Assembly: GCA_021234155.1 (NCBI GenBank)
Contig: JAJEKV010000038.1
Span: 12,678,213 to 12,742,212, forward strand
Length of the DNA: 64,000 nt
Reading direction: 5' to 3'
Origin: Isoetes taiwanensis
Taxonomy: Eukaryota; Streptophyta; Lycopodiopsida; Isoetales; Isoetaceae
Made by a program: the position numbers and the translations under genes. How positions within the stretch are numbered: the stretch's first letter is position 1; the number at the start of each line of letters is the position of its first letter. Positions 1 through 10,180 of this stretch are shown here, piece by piece. The notes under the pieces were generated by a model, which worked only from the letters and a program-made list of their open reading frames with translations, was not told the origin of the DNA and did not search any database.

Positions 1-430
1 GTTGTCAATGTTGTTTTCTTCATGTGTGCCCAATTGGTTATCATCTTCTTTCCCCGGCATTTTTGTGTGGACCGATGTCCCACTGCTGCTCACGCCTAAT
101 AGTGTAGATGTGATGTCGTCGATGGTACTTGTTAAAAGTGTAGATCTTTTTTTTCGAGCACCCTGGATAGCCTGCTGTATATTATAATAAGCTTCATTAG
201 CATGTATAAGAAAACCTTCAAATGCCATATCTTCAAAAATGGTTATATATTGTGCTGGCATGTGGCTTATTTTCAAGAATAAAGCAGTATCCATCATTGT
301 AGAGTTGCATGTGAGGTTTGGATCAATATTGAGTAATGGTTCTTTAGTTCCAACGGTGGATTGAAGTATGATAGAAAGAAGTTTGGCGTATATAGCTTCT
401 TTATATATAACAAGGTCGGGGGCTAGTTTT
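1..430 (-). mobile_element. Continuation of element A C-terminal coding tail, shifted frame, cut by window edge
   Basis: On the minus strand an open frame runs without stops from about position 430 to position 1, directly downstream of the element A gag-pol stop at 437 but in another frame. It reads as ordinary protein sequence, rich in I/L early and in S/T/K/E near the window edge, and ends with a segment containing DNQLGTHEENNID. The same segment recurs at 8638-8680, where it continues to a stop, so this is most likely the true end of the element A polyprotein. One base added or lost near 437-480 explains the frame change. Its 3' LTR should lie just left of the window. No function is recognised for the tail. 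Confidence 0.6.
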
Positions 431-436
431 TGATCT

Positions 437-3400
437 CTATGAAAGCTTGCGGGTTCGAAGTGTGTTTTGCGTTGTGACCCAAGTTTTACCAGGTATTATG
501 GCCCAATTGTTGATACGGAGCTTTTGAGTTTCATTCCAGTCTAGACGTCTCTTAAAACGAGGATCAAATGTATTGGAATCTTGAATAAATTTTGGTGCAA
601 GCATAAAATTTGCATTAACCTCTGGATCCTGTAAGAAAGGAATTCTCCAATCATTAGTAGAAACTTCTTGAAAAGGAAGGATTTGTAAAAGTTCAGCCTT
701 TTGATACACCAAATTTGAGGAGTCTTTTAACTGTTTGGAAAGGAAAATATTTTCCTCTTGAAGTGTGACTAATTTCTGGACCAACTGCTTGGCTTTATGC
801 TTCATCAAATTCTTTTGTTTTTCACAGTCCACATGCTGGACAGTAGAAGGGAATTTCTGCATTTTAGCATATTTGACACTCATCGCATCGTACTTTTGCA
901 TGAGTGTTGTATATTGAGCATTTTTCTCATTAAGTTGCAACTCTAGTTGAGAATTATGACGTTGCAAGTCTTCAAATTGCACGTTTAATTCAGCGATGAA
1001 CTTATCTTTCTCTTGAAGAGACAGTAATAGATCTTGGAAGAGTTCTTCCTGATCTTGAAAGAGTTGATATTTGCGTTGTTGAATTGGGTCTACTGGCTGC
1101 TCACTTTCAGGAATTGGTGCTTCAAGTAATGATTCCATATATGGTGTATCTTCAGTATGTTCCTGTGGAGACTCCACCATAGGCGGAACGTCATCCTGTT
1201 TAAATGTAGCAACATTAATTAGCATTTGAAGATGTACACCAAAAGAAAATTGACGTAATTTATTTTGTTTAAATCTTTGCAATTGGTACAAGATTTTTTG
1301 TGTAACTAAAGTGGCCCATGGAATAGGAGTTTCTTCTGTTGCCATTATAGTGTACGCAAGTAAGCTTTTTGAACACATAAGTTTTTGTTGCGGTAACAAT
1401 TTCTTTATAATATGTAACAAAATATCTTTATATGGCTGAGCCAATTTACGAATATCATATTGTCTGTTGGATGCCTTGGCTATAGCGAATGGTTGAAAAT
1501 CCATATCTCTATAAGAAGGCTCAATTGGAGAATTAGGTATTTGCAAAGCTGTTTGTATTTTATCAGCTGAAATTGTGATATCTCCAGATGCTATAGTGTA
1601 TCCTGTAGACGTGTCTGGATTAAAGTTTTGCATAAACTCAAAAAGGGTCTCCTTGGAAATTCCTGTTTCGGATGTTTGAAAGAAATCTAGTAATTTTGCA
1701 TTTTGAAGTTTGTGTAAAGCTCGCTCAGTCAAGATAGGCAAACATGTCGAGTGCCACATATTAGGAAATGTTACTGGAATTTTACTCAGCAAGACCTGTA
1801 CAACATTTGATAGACAATTAAATATTACTTGACATATCTTGATGAGATATATTAAAGCTGAACAACTTTCCAGTTTATATAAATTAGGAGAACAAAGCAA
1901 TTTTGTTTCTTTAGGAAGAACTTTAATTTGCTTAGTTTTGGCTAAGAGATTCCAATGAATTGAACGTCGTGAAGCCCTTTTTTCCAAGCTGTATCTCGTT
2001 TTAAGCTGCTCATTAAACAATTTATGACATAAAGAACTACTTTTTTTCCTTGATTTACCATGACCAAAGCATAATAAGATTTTATGAGGCGGCCAAAAAC
2101 CAATGGCGTACATTGCTTGCATAAAGTTTTTTTCTGGATAAACTTGTATTTTGGAATCGTTCCACCAATGTGTAGCTTTTGGTCCTACTAAAGGAGTCAT
2201 CAAAAGACACAAACATCTATTATCCCTTTTAGCAACCTTTAGTCTTTGGAAAAATTTGAAGTCACAATCGTCTTCCCATTCCCACATATAGATGGTAATG
2301 TACTTACCTTTAGAGTAAGATTTAGGTATAACAGTAACCATATTTACTGCAACAGTAGGTCGTTCACGGTATTGTTTTAATCTACTACCATTTACAAGAA
2401 ATGGTAATATATTTCCTGTCAGATCAGCTAACTGAACAGAGCCATTTGTATTGAGATTATGTAGTAAAAATGGTCCGAGCCAGCGCAGCTTCAATTTTCC
2501 AGGAAATTTTAAGTATCTAGAATCATATAAGAGTACTTTATCTCCTTCTTTGAGATGTTTCTTCTTTTGACGCCGGTCTGCCCAAGCCTTCCGTGTTTGC
2601 TTTGCCACTTGTTGATTCCAAACAGCAAATTGGCGTTTTTCATCTAAAGCTTCTAGTTGAAGAAGTCTATGTTCTAAAGATTGAGTTGGAGATAACCGAT
2701 TTTCCACTGCAACACGTAAGCTGGGAACCAAAAATTCAAATGGCATGACTGCCTCTAAGCCATATGTTAGTTGAAATGGAGTGTAGCCTGTAACTGTCTT
2801 GTATGATGTTCTATATGCCCAGAGCGCAGCTGGTAATTTTAGTTCCCAATCAGTTCTTTTAGATTCACATATTTTCTTAAGTATTGTGATTAACACTTTA
2901 TTTGTTGACTCCGCTTGACCGTTTGCCCGTGGGTAATACGGTGTAGACTTCCTATGTAAAATCATGAAATTTTGCACAAGAATTTCAATTATCTCATTGA
3001 TGAAATGTACCTCCCGATCACTAACCAACTCCAGGGGACAACCAAAACGAGTTATAATTTGTTGGTAAAGAACTTTAGCTACACTCAATGCAGTGTTGTC
3101 CTTAAGGGCTCTCGCTTCTGCCCATTTCGTATGATAATCAGTTAAAATCAGAACATATTGAGCTTTGGTTCTCTCTGCAGGAGGTTTTATTGGACCAATG
3201 AAGTCCATTCCCCATTTTTCAAATGGGCCCAAAGGCAAAACAGGTGTTAGTGGCATATAATCACGTTCCCCTGGTTTGCCAACCCGTTGACAAACATCGC
3301 AAGATTTCACAAAAGTTTTGGTATCTTGAAAAATGGTTGGCCACCATAATCCAGATTGAAGGATCTTTCGGATTGTGATTGGTGTTGAGAAATGGCCCCC

Positions 3401-6400
3401 TGCTATGCCTTGATGGGCTGATTCTATAATCAGTTGAACTTCATGAGGAAGTATGCACCGACGAAGTATATCATCTTGTCCTCGTTTATAAAGTTGACCA
3501 GCTATTAGAGTAAAATTTGCTGATCTTTTAATAAAATCCCTTCGTTGGGAAGAAGACAAGCCTGTTGGGAGTGTCCCGGAAGATAAATAATCAGCTATTC
3601 CCATATACCATGGAGGAATAGCCACAACTCGAAAAATATTGACATCAGGAAGATCATCATGAACACCTGTAGGCGGTTCGCCATTTTGTATGCGGGATAA
3701 ATGGTCTGGCACGGTGTGCGCAGTACCAGGTTTGAGTACAATTTTAAAATTGAACTCTTGCAAAATCAAGAGCCATCTTGTTATGCGACCTGTTGGACAT
3801 GGTTTATTTATCAAGTACAATAAAGCTTGATGGTCTACGAAAAATATGAAATAATTTCCTAGTAAATAATGGCGAAATTTTTGAACAGCGAAGACCATAG
3901 CTAAGCCTTCGTTCTCGTCCGTATTATAATTTTTTTCTGCAGAATTTAGTTGTTTGCTAGCAAAGTGAATGGGTTGATCTACTTTAGAATCCACTTGTTG
4001 AGCTAGCACTGCGCCAATTGCAGTTTTGGACGCGTCCACGTGCACATGGAACTCTTTGTCCCATTGTGGTGTGATAAGAATAGGTGCAGATGTCATCAAA
4101 GTTTTAATTTTCTGGAATGCCTCTTGACATTGAGTTGACCAAACGAACTTCACTTTAGGACTAACAAGTTCATTTATTGGGGCTGCTATGTCAGCTAATT
4201 TTGGACAAAATTTACGATAATAATTTGCCTTGCCCATGAAACGTTTTACCTCCGTGACATTTCGCGGTGGTGGCATGTCCACTATAGCCTGTACTTTAGA
4301 CGGATCTGTAAGCAACCCCCTTTTGCACACAATATGACCTAGCAACATTCCATGGTCAACCAAGAATGTGCATTTTTCCGGATTAAGCGAGACACCATAT
4401 TCACGGCATCTAATGAAACAAAGTTTTAACTTCGCTAAATGATCATTCCAATCAGAATAGACTGTGAAATCGTCTAAAAATATTTCTATGAATTGGCCAA
4501 TGTAGGCTTTAAAAACCATCAACATAACTCGTTGAAATAAAGATGGTGCATTACTAAGCCCAAAAGGCATAACTTTATATGCGTATGTGCCGAATTGAGT
4601 TATGAAAGTCGTTTTAAGTTGATCCTCCGGATGGATCTTTATCTGGTTGTACCCACTGAAACCGTCCATAAACGAATAACATTGATTACCAGCAACCTTT
4701 TCCAACACTTGGTCAGTGAAGGGAAGAGGGAAATGGTCTTTTTCAGTGGCAGCATTGAGTCTACAAAAATCTACACAGACTCTCAATTTACCATTTTTCT
4801 TCTTTACAACCACAATCGGAGAGACCCATTCACTAGTCTCTACCTCAAAAATGAAATCAGCCCTTAAGAGTTTGTCTATTTCCTCTTTTACACTGGTCGC
4901 AAAGTTCGGATTCATCCGGTATGCGCGCTGGTAAACTGGTTTAGCATCCGGACTTAGTGGTATTCTCATGAGACAGATTTCCGGATTAATTCCTCTTAAA
5001 TCATGGTAACTCCATGCGAACACATCTTTAAACTCGTGTAACAACTTGACAGCTCCTTCTCGAATATGAGGTGCAAGACCAACACCAATTTGTACAAAGT
5101 GTGGTTCAGATTCAGTGTTTAAATTGATTTTCTCCAATTCTGGAGTCGTTAAGTATGGCTGAATCGTATTTTGAGAGACATTATGGGCTGGTGTAGCCTG
5201 TAATAAGACTTCACCTTCATGTATTTCCGTAAAGTTTGAGGGGAAGTCTTTTCCTTCATCCACCATTTCTACCATATAACACATCTCAAATTCAACAGGT
5301 GACAAGTGATAAAAGTCTTCTTCATCATTGAATTCATCATATAGAACATCCTCGTCCCCATCCTCATCCTCATCAGAAAAAAATGTTTGTTCCTCAATAG
5401 TGGTTATGTTTCCTGTAGACAAATCAATCTTTGCCACTTTTCCTTCCTTGGTTATTTTCACAGAGTTGTCTGACCAATCATGCACAACCTTAGCTTGTCT
5501 AAGCCATGGTCGTCCTAACAATATGTGATAATCTAATATTCCTGCTTTTGTCTCAAGAATAACAAAATCTTGAACAAAATTTAAACCAGCTATTGAGAAT
5601 GCCACATCTTTTACAATACCTAAAGGTTTAACTTGGCGATGATCAGCCATCCTTACATTAAAAGATGCTGGTTTTAGTTCTCCTAATTTGAGCCTTTTCC
5701 GCAAATTATCTGCCATAATATTAATCCCTGCACCACCATCAATTGGAACTTTTGATATGACATGCCCTTTAACGTCCAATGATAAAACCGGTGTAAGTTT
5801 ATCAACAGGCTCAGTTTTAAATGTATGCAAGATTTGTTGTGTCTCATACAATTCTGAAGGTATTCCCATATTCGGGATGTACTTAGCTATTATTTCTAAT
5901 GGTAAGGACACCATTGTATCCTCTATTCTCGTTTTTAATTTCATCAAATCCTCATCGTCAGAACTTTTGACCTGTTGAAATTCCTTGAATCCAGGAAGAT
6001 ATTTAGCTACCAGTTTCAATGGTGTGGGTATTAGCAATCTCCTTACTAGTTCTTTGATCTTGAACAAATCTAAAGTTTCATCCATTATCTCAATATCATG
6101 AGATCCATGATTTTGCAATTCTTGAATCTGCTCTTTTACAGATTCAAAAGTTTCTTTTTCATCATCTATGATAGGGTATATTTCTTTCTTCTTACGATAA
6201 TTGCATTCACTTGAGATATCTGGAATTTGTATCCCTTCTTTTGCAGCTCGTTGCCTTGTGACTGCCTGTACTTCAACCATTCTTGCTTCCTCTATTGGGG
6301 TTTCTTCTTTTTTAGATGGAGTTCCCCTTTTAAATGACATTTTACAGTCCCTAGAAATGTGTCCTTTACCTCCACATTTCCAGCATTCTATGTCTTTTGG

Positions 6401-7393
6401 ATTTTTCTTTTCTTTCATTTCGGCTGTCACAGCAAAGGTGTTAGCAATCTCTTTGCCTTTCCCTTTATTTTTTCCATTAAAGAAACAATCTTCAGTACTG
6501 TGATTAGTCCTAGAGCATATATGACAGTATTTTTCCACATTGGAACGACACTCATTGGCATAGTGACCAAGTTTAGAGCACTTGGTACACCATATATAGC
6601 TTCTAGCTTTATCACTATTCAGTTTCTTAACATTTTGTTCCATGCTTTGAATTTTGTTTTGTAAGTCCCGAACGTCTCTCGCTTCCTGGTTCCATTTTCT
6701 TTGTACTATAGTCTCCAAATCTGATCTACCTCTCTCAGTACCCAGAATGGAATTGATCTCAGCAGCTCTTTTTACTGCTTTCTCCAGGGTCTCTGGACCC
6801 TCTAATTCCAATTGTTGCTTAATTCGTGCAGGAAAACCTTGCACAAACCAGCTTACCACATCCTCTACATGTGGTTTAGGAACCAACTTATTTGCCAGAT
6901 CAGAAACTTTAATAGCAAAGTCTTTAGGTTTTTCTCCAGATTGGATTCTCATATTTTTAAGATCTTCTTTAATTTCTCTGTTTGTGGGCACTGCATAAAA
7001 TGCATCCAAAAATACTTTCTTTAATTCAGCCCAAGTATTAATACCTTCCATGTTTTCGTATACCCAATTGGCTGCTTTCCCTTCCAAAGTCGTAGGGAAA
7101 AGTGCTATTCGCTTATCATCAGTAGTATCACCATTTAGAGCACTGATGTTCTCGAATTGCTTTACGTGAGTTCTTGGGTTGGTATCCTTCTCCTTCCCGG
7201 AGCCATACTTTGGATACCTCAGATTAGAACTACTCATTTTAAAAATATTTTGTATATCTGGTAATATCAGAGATTGCCTTTCAACCTCTTGTTTTTGTTG
7301 CTCCCTACGAGCTCTTCTTTCAGTTCTCTCTCTTTCTTGCTGCTCTCTAATATGTTGTCTTTTCTCTCTCTCTTCTTTAAGACTCTTGTACAT
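437..7393 (-). CDS. Ty3/gypsy retrotransposon A gag-pol polyprotein with long C-terminal extension
   Basis: A single 2318-residue frame encodes a whole Ty3/gypsy polyprotein. The order is a basic coiled N-terminus, a retrotransposon gag domain (about 60-230), three CCHC-type zinc knuckles (about 264-349), an aspartic protease with DGG at about 551, RT (about 830-1010) with FLDDF as its catalytic box, RNase H (VHVDAS, about 1113), and integrase. The integrase has an HHCC finger (about 1324-1367) and catalytic D, D, E near 1395, 1457 and 1490. The GPY-like module ends near 1675 and no chromodomain follows. The last 640 or so residues are an extra region ending in a glutamine/leucine-rich coiled coil (about 2120-2240). 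FLDDF, the lack of a chromodomain and the PBS fit the Tat/Athila side of the family (inference). The intact frame suggests a fairly young copy, although a frameshift near its end separates the last part. Confidence 0.93.
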   Translation of the reverse strand: MYKSLKEEREKRQHIREQQERERTERRARREQQKQEVERQSLILPDIQNIFKMSSSNLRYPKYGSGKEKDTNPRTHVKQFENISALNGDTTDDKRIALFPTTLEGKAANWVYENMEGINTWAELKKVFLDAFYAVPTNREIKEDLKNMRIQSGEKPKDFAIKVSDLANKLVPKPHVEDVVSWFVQGFPARIKQQLELEGPETLEKAVKRAAEINSILGTERGRSDLETIVQRKWNQEARDVRDLQNKIQSMEQNVKKLNSDKARSYIWCTKCSKLGHYANECRSNVEKYCHICSRTNHSTEDCFFNGKNKGKGKEIANTFAVTAEMKEKKNPKDIECWKCGGKGHISRDCKMSFKRGTPSKKEETPIEEARMVEVQAVTRQRAAKEGIQIPDISSECNYRKKKEIYPIIDDEKETFESVKEQIQELQNHGSHDIEIMDETLDLFKIKELVRRLLIPTPLKLVAKYLPGFKEFQQVKSSDDEDLMKLKTRIEDTMVSLPLEIIAKYIPNMGIPSELYETQQILHTFKTEPVDKLTPVLSLDVKGHVISKVPIDGGAGINIMADNLRKRLKLGELKPASFNVRMADHRQVKPLGIVKDVAFSIAGLNFVQDFVILETKAGILDYHILLGRPWLRQAKVVHDWSDNSVKITKEGKVAKIDLSTGNITTIEEQTFFSDEDEDGDEDVLYDEFNDEEDFYHLSPVEFEMCYMVEMVDEGKDFPSNFTEIHEGEVLLQATPAHNVSQNTIQPYLTTPELEKINLNTESEPHFVQIGVGLAPHIREGAVKLLHEFKDVFAWSYHDLRGINPEICLMRIPLSPDAKPVYQRAYRMNPNFATSVKEEIDKLLRADFIFEVETSEWVSPIVVVKKKNGKLRVCVDFCRLNAATEKDHFPLPFTDQVLEKVAGNQCYSFMDGFSGYNQIKIHPEDQLKTTFITQFGTYAYKVMPFGLSNAPSLFQRVMLMVFKAYIGQFIEIFLDDFTVYSDWNDHLAKLKLCFIRCREYGVSLNPEKCTFLVDHGMLLGHIVCKRGLLTDPSKVQAIVDMPPPRNVTEVKRFMGKANYYRKFCPKLADIAAPINELVSPKVKFVWSTQCQEAFQKIKTLMTSAPILITPQWDKEFHVHVDASKTAIGAVLAQQVDSKVDQPIHFASKQLNSAEKNYNTDENEGLAMVFAVQKFRHYLLGNYFIFFVDHQALLYLINKPCPTGRITRWLLILQEFNFKIVLKPGTAHTVPDHLSRIQNGEPPTGVHDDLPDVNIFRVVAIPPWYMGIADYLSSGTLPTGLSSSQRRDFIKRSANFTLIAGQLYKRGQDDILRRCILPHEVQLIIESAHQGIAGGHFSTPITIRKILQSGLWWPTIFQDTKTFVKSCDVCQRVGKPGERDYMPLTPVLPLGPFEKWGMDFIGPIKPPAERTKAQYVLILTDYHTKWAEARALKDNTALSVAKVLYQQIITRFGCPLELVSDREVHFINEIIEILVQNFMILHRKSTPYYPRANGQAESTNKVLITILKKICESKRTDWELKLPAALWAYRTSYKTVTGYTPFQLTYGLEAVMPFEFLVPSLRVAVENRLSPTQSLEHRLLQLEALDEKRQFAVWNQQVAKQTRKAWADRRQKKKHLKEGDKVLLYDSRYLKFPGKLKLRWLGPFLLHNLNTNGSVQLADLTGNILPFLVNGSRLKQYRERPTVAVNMVTVIPKSYSKGKYITIYMWEWEDDCDFKFFQRLKVAKRDNRCLCLLMTPLVGPKATHWWNDSKIQVYPEKNFMQAMYAIGFWPPHKILLCFGHGKSRKKSSSLCHKLFNEQLKTRYSLEKRASRRSIHWNLLAKTKQIKVLPKETKLLCSPNLYKLESCSALIYLIKICQVIFNCLSNVVQVLLSKIPVTFPNMWHSTCLPILTERALHKLQNAKLLDFFQTSETGISKETLFEFMQNFNPDTSTGYTIASGDITISADKIQTALQIPNSPIEPSYRDMDFQPFAIAKASNRQYDIRKLAQPYKDILLHIIKKLLPQQKLMCSKSLLAYTIMATEETPIPWATLVTQKILYQLQRFKQNKLRQFSFGVHLQMLINVATFKQDDVPPMVESPQEHTEDTPYMESLLEAPIPESEQPVDPIQQRKYQLFQDQEELFQDLLLSLQEKDKFIAELNVQFEDLQRHNSQLELQLNEKNAQYTTLMQKYDAMSVKYAKMQKFPSTVQHVDCEKQKNLMKHKAKQLVQKLVTLQEENIFLSKQLKDSSNLVYQKAELLQILPFQEVSTNDWRIPFLQDPEVNANFMLAPKFIQDSNTFDPRFKRRLDWNETQKLRINNWAIIPGKTWVTTQNTLRTRKLS

Positions 7394-7835
7394 TAACTAG
7401 TACTTAAACTTGCATACATTAAGCAAGTGAGATTTAGGCTGTAATCAAGTTTGCATTCACAAACTTGGTTTATATAAGTACTTATATAAGACATCTAAAG
7501 TCTGATATAGTCACAGTCTTAACAATTTTCTGCACAGAAATCAGCCTTGTTCTTATGCATCTAATTTTCGTTTTAGATAGTTTCAAACCACGAAATTTTA
7601 CAGGCTTGTAGATTGTACCTGAGACTATCTACAGGCCAAATTTCAGATCAAATGACGAAGTATTTCCCTGTGATTTTATGTCTATTACAGACCTAATTTT
7701 CCGCTACAGCAGAATTTTAATCCGTAAGATTTGGGCTCTAAGAACAGGTTCTAAACCATTTAAATGTGAATTTAATTGTTCCTAAGCCTTACAACTTCAG
7801 AAATATAGATTCAAACTTATGCCACAAGATTTTAG
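7394..7835 (-). other. Element A untranslated leader between PBS and gag
   Basis: About 440 bases lie between the primer-binding site and the gag start codon of element A. No open frame of note is present, and this length is normal for a Ty3/gypsy leader, which holds packaging signals. Confidence 0.6.
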
Positions 7836-7853
7836 ATCCCGGCAACGGAACCA
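7836..7853 (-). promoter_or_regulatory. Primer-binding site of element A
   Basis: On the minus strand the sequence reads TGGTTCCGTTGCCGGGAT, close to the TGGCGCCGTTGCC type of PBS complementary to a tRNA-Asp 3' end. It lies 5 bases inside the inferred inner LTR edge (7859), where a PBS is expected. The tRNA assignment is from memory of the PBS type; two bases differ. Confidence 0.65.
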
Positions 7854-7858
7854 ATTTA

Positions 7859-8392
7859 TGTTAAGAGCCTCTCACACTCTAACAATAAAGCAACAATTAA
7901 ACCTAAAACTGTGGCAGCAATTCTGAACTTACCTCTGAATTGTCCAACCATTCGTATGCATCATTCATAGAGTGCAAAGTCTCCAAAGCCACCATTTCCT
8001 ACAAGTTGGATACAAAACTAAAGCTTAAGGAAATGGTATTCAAGACAACAAAATGCTTTTGTACAAGGAATGGAAATAAGCAACGTGAAACTCAAACACC
8101 ATGATGGGAAGAAATAAATGCTACAAAATATGGTGACGAAATGGCTTTTCTATTCATTCACAAAATGTTAAGTACAACAAGAATTCCGGCACAATAACTT
8201 TGACACAACCACTCGTGATTTCCATAACAAATCACACCTTTTTATATCTAGATGCTGCCAATGCTTCCAATGCTTCCAATGACGCTGTCCAACACCAGAA
8301 TGCTGCCTCCCGACAGCAAAGTTAACCGCTCCGTCCGTCACCAAATCCTTGTTCGAAGATTCTATTTTTCATTCTTATTCTAATTTCTAACA
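7859..8392 (-). repeat. Inferred long terminal repeat of element A
   Basis: The segment is bounded by TGTTA on the plus strand at 7859 and TAACA at 8388-8392, a 5-bp terminal inverted repeat giving a 534-bp LTR. A TATA-like run (TATAAAAAG on the minus strand, near 8240-8248) sits where a U3 promoter would be. The inner edge abuts the PBS. The outer edge is less certain because no good polypurine tract precedes it; a GAAAAGACAAAAAG stretch lies further out near 8540-8553. A second LTR copy for comparison is outside the window. Confidence 0.5.
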
Positions 8393-8680
8393 TGTACTTT
8401 AAAACTAAGTCATTATATTTGTAAACGTTCAAGTCCATATGGTGGACATTTTTATTGCAATGTTTTTAGCCCAACATTGAGCATTTTATTGGTAAAGCAT
8501 AAAAACTCAACTATGAAAACTTAGAAATAATGTTTAAGTCTTTTTGTCTTTTCGAAAATCATTCAGTCTTTTCCTGCAGAGCTACGACGAGCTCTTTTAA
8601 AGAAGCGACTCGAAGTGCCTGGATCTTTGATATGCTCGTTGTCAATGTTGTTTTCTTCATGTGTGCCCAATTGGTTATCA
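8393..8680 (-). mobile_element. 3' coding tail and 3' UTR of a second element A copy
   Basis: Positions 8638-8680 are identical over 43 bases to window positions 1-43, the C-terminal tail of element A. Here the frame continues to a stop at 8563-8565 and then runs through about 170 untranslated bases to the inferred LTR. The A tail and LTR therefore lie upstream, in element orientation, of the A copy at 1-7393, as in a tandem arrangement sharing one LTR. At 8680/8681 this tail is fused in frame to the RT of the unrelated element B. Confidence 0.65.
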
Positions 8681-9945
8681 AGCAACTCAAAAGACTCTTG
8701 GCAATCTGATGACCATGTGACAGGGACATACTTGCTCTCAGATTTAGAAATCCTGCCTATCCTTGTCAGCTTGGAAATAGGACTTATAATGTGAGCAAAA
8801 TTAGGAATATACATCCTAAGAAAATTAGTCATGCCAATAAAACTTTTGACCTGCTTCAAATTTTTGGGGGGTACCAGCTTTTTGAGGGCTTCAACCTTTT
8901 CTTGTGCCACTTGTATACCATTGTTGGATACCTCGTGCCCCAAAAGTTGCCCTTTGGATGCAAAAAAAATACATTTCTTTGGGTTAAGGTTGACTCCATA
9001 TTCTCTGCACAAAGAGCATATTTTTGCAAGCAATTCCAAATGATTAGTAGGGTGAGATCCTAAGCAAAGGTCATCCAAATAATCTTTGAATTCTTGAGGA
9101 GACATAGGCCTAAAAATAACATCCATAGCTCTCTGGAAAGTAGCAGGTGCATTCATTAGTCCAAAAGTGGCATAAGTTCCCCAAGGGGTAATAAAAGAGG
9201 TCTTGGGTTGGTCTTCTTCCTTAATGCCAATTTGATTAAATCCTGAAAATCCATCTAGGAATGAGTACACCTCTTTCCCTGCTATAACATATAAAATTTC
9301 TTCTAAAAAAGGCAAAGGATAGCAGTCTTTGATGGTAGCTTTGTTGAGATCTCGATAGTCAATGCAGATCCTTAAGGCACCACTTTTTTTCTCTACAGGT
9401 ACAATGCAAGATACCCATTCTGCATTAATAATTTCAATGATGACACCTGCATCTAGCATTTTATCCAACTCATCTTTAATCAATCCCATCAGTGAAGCAT
9501 TAATTATTCTCAGTTTTTGAAAAACAGGTTTACATCCTTCTTTAATCTTGATTTCAAATTGGCATACCTCAGCTTTAATACCAATAAGCTCAGAATAATC
9601 CCAAGCAAACACATCCTTCCTTTCTTCAAAGAACATTTGTATATTCTCCCTATTTTGGTATTCAATTAGATCTCCAACAAACAGGGTTCTAGTCTTACCA
9701 TTTTTTTGTGATGGTAATCTCTTGATATCCTTTTCCCTCGATGCATTAATGGTTAGAATAGGACAAAGGGCCTTTACCTCACTAGCATCAAGGTCTTCCT
9801 CGGAATAGCTCCCTCGATTAGGTGTGACATGAGAGTTTTCTGCATAGGGCATCGGCTTCCACATTTTCTCTCTTGGTATGTGAGTAATCTCCCATGAAGC
9901 AAAACTCGAAAGTACTCCCATTACTTGGTTTTTCAAGAGCTCCAT
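8681..9945 (-). pseudogene. Element B Ty3/gypsy reverse transcriptase fragment
   Basis: About 420 residues carry a second gypsy RT, clearly different from element A. They contain an IDYRDLNKAT motif, a FLDGFSGFNQI motif and YLDDL as the catalytic box, followed by the connection region up to about CQESFELL. There the sequence stops at the junction with the element A tail, so RNase H and integrase after the RT are missing. Upstream, the protein begins with a segment that looks like the end of an RNase H domain. The frame is intact across the RT, but the element is truncated on both sides and cannot be autonomous. Confidence 0.9.
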
Positions 9946-10170
9946 ATCTGCATTTTTTGTTTGGTAATTTCCTGAAACTTGTCTACATACAAATTAATTG
10001 TGAGTCACCAGAAATGTGAATGTTGGCAATATCCATAGCTTTGGCTTACGAAGACTGCAATCAAAGCCTTATATTACGCTACATTAGATGTAATTTGGGG
10101 AAGATTCTCCCTAATTTAGCTAAAAGTTTATGAGAGGAATCTTTCAAAATAGCAGCAGATGATGCAATAT
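9870..10170 (-). pseudogene. RNase H-like remnant just upstream of element B RT
   Basis: On the minus strand, broken frames contain pieces typical of an RNase H fold: a segment resembling ASSAAILKDSSHKLLAKLG, then one like EYKALIA, then DIANIHISGDSQLI, and finally the EITHIPREK ending. At least one stop and one frameshift interrupt it. It lies immediately before the RT in element orientation rather than after it. The match is from pattern recognition of the domain, not a search. Confidence 0.5.
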
Positions 10171-10180
10171 TTAGTTTTTT

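Noticed and set aside
2-187. Plus-strand 61-codon frame at window start
   Set aside because: It is the shadow of the minus-strand element A tail, whose reading is confirmed by the copy at 8563-8680.
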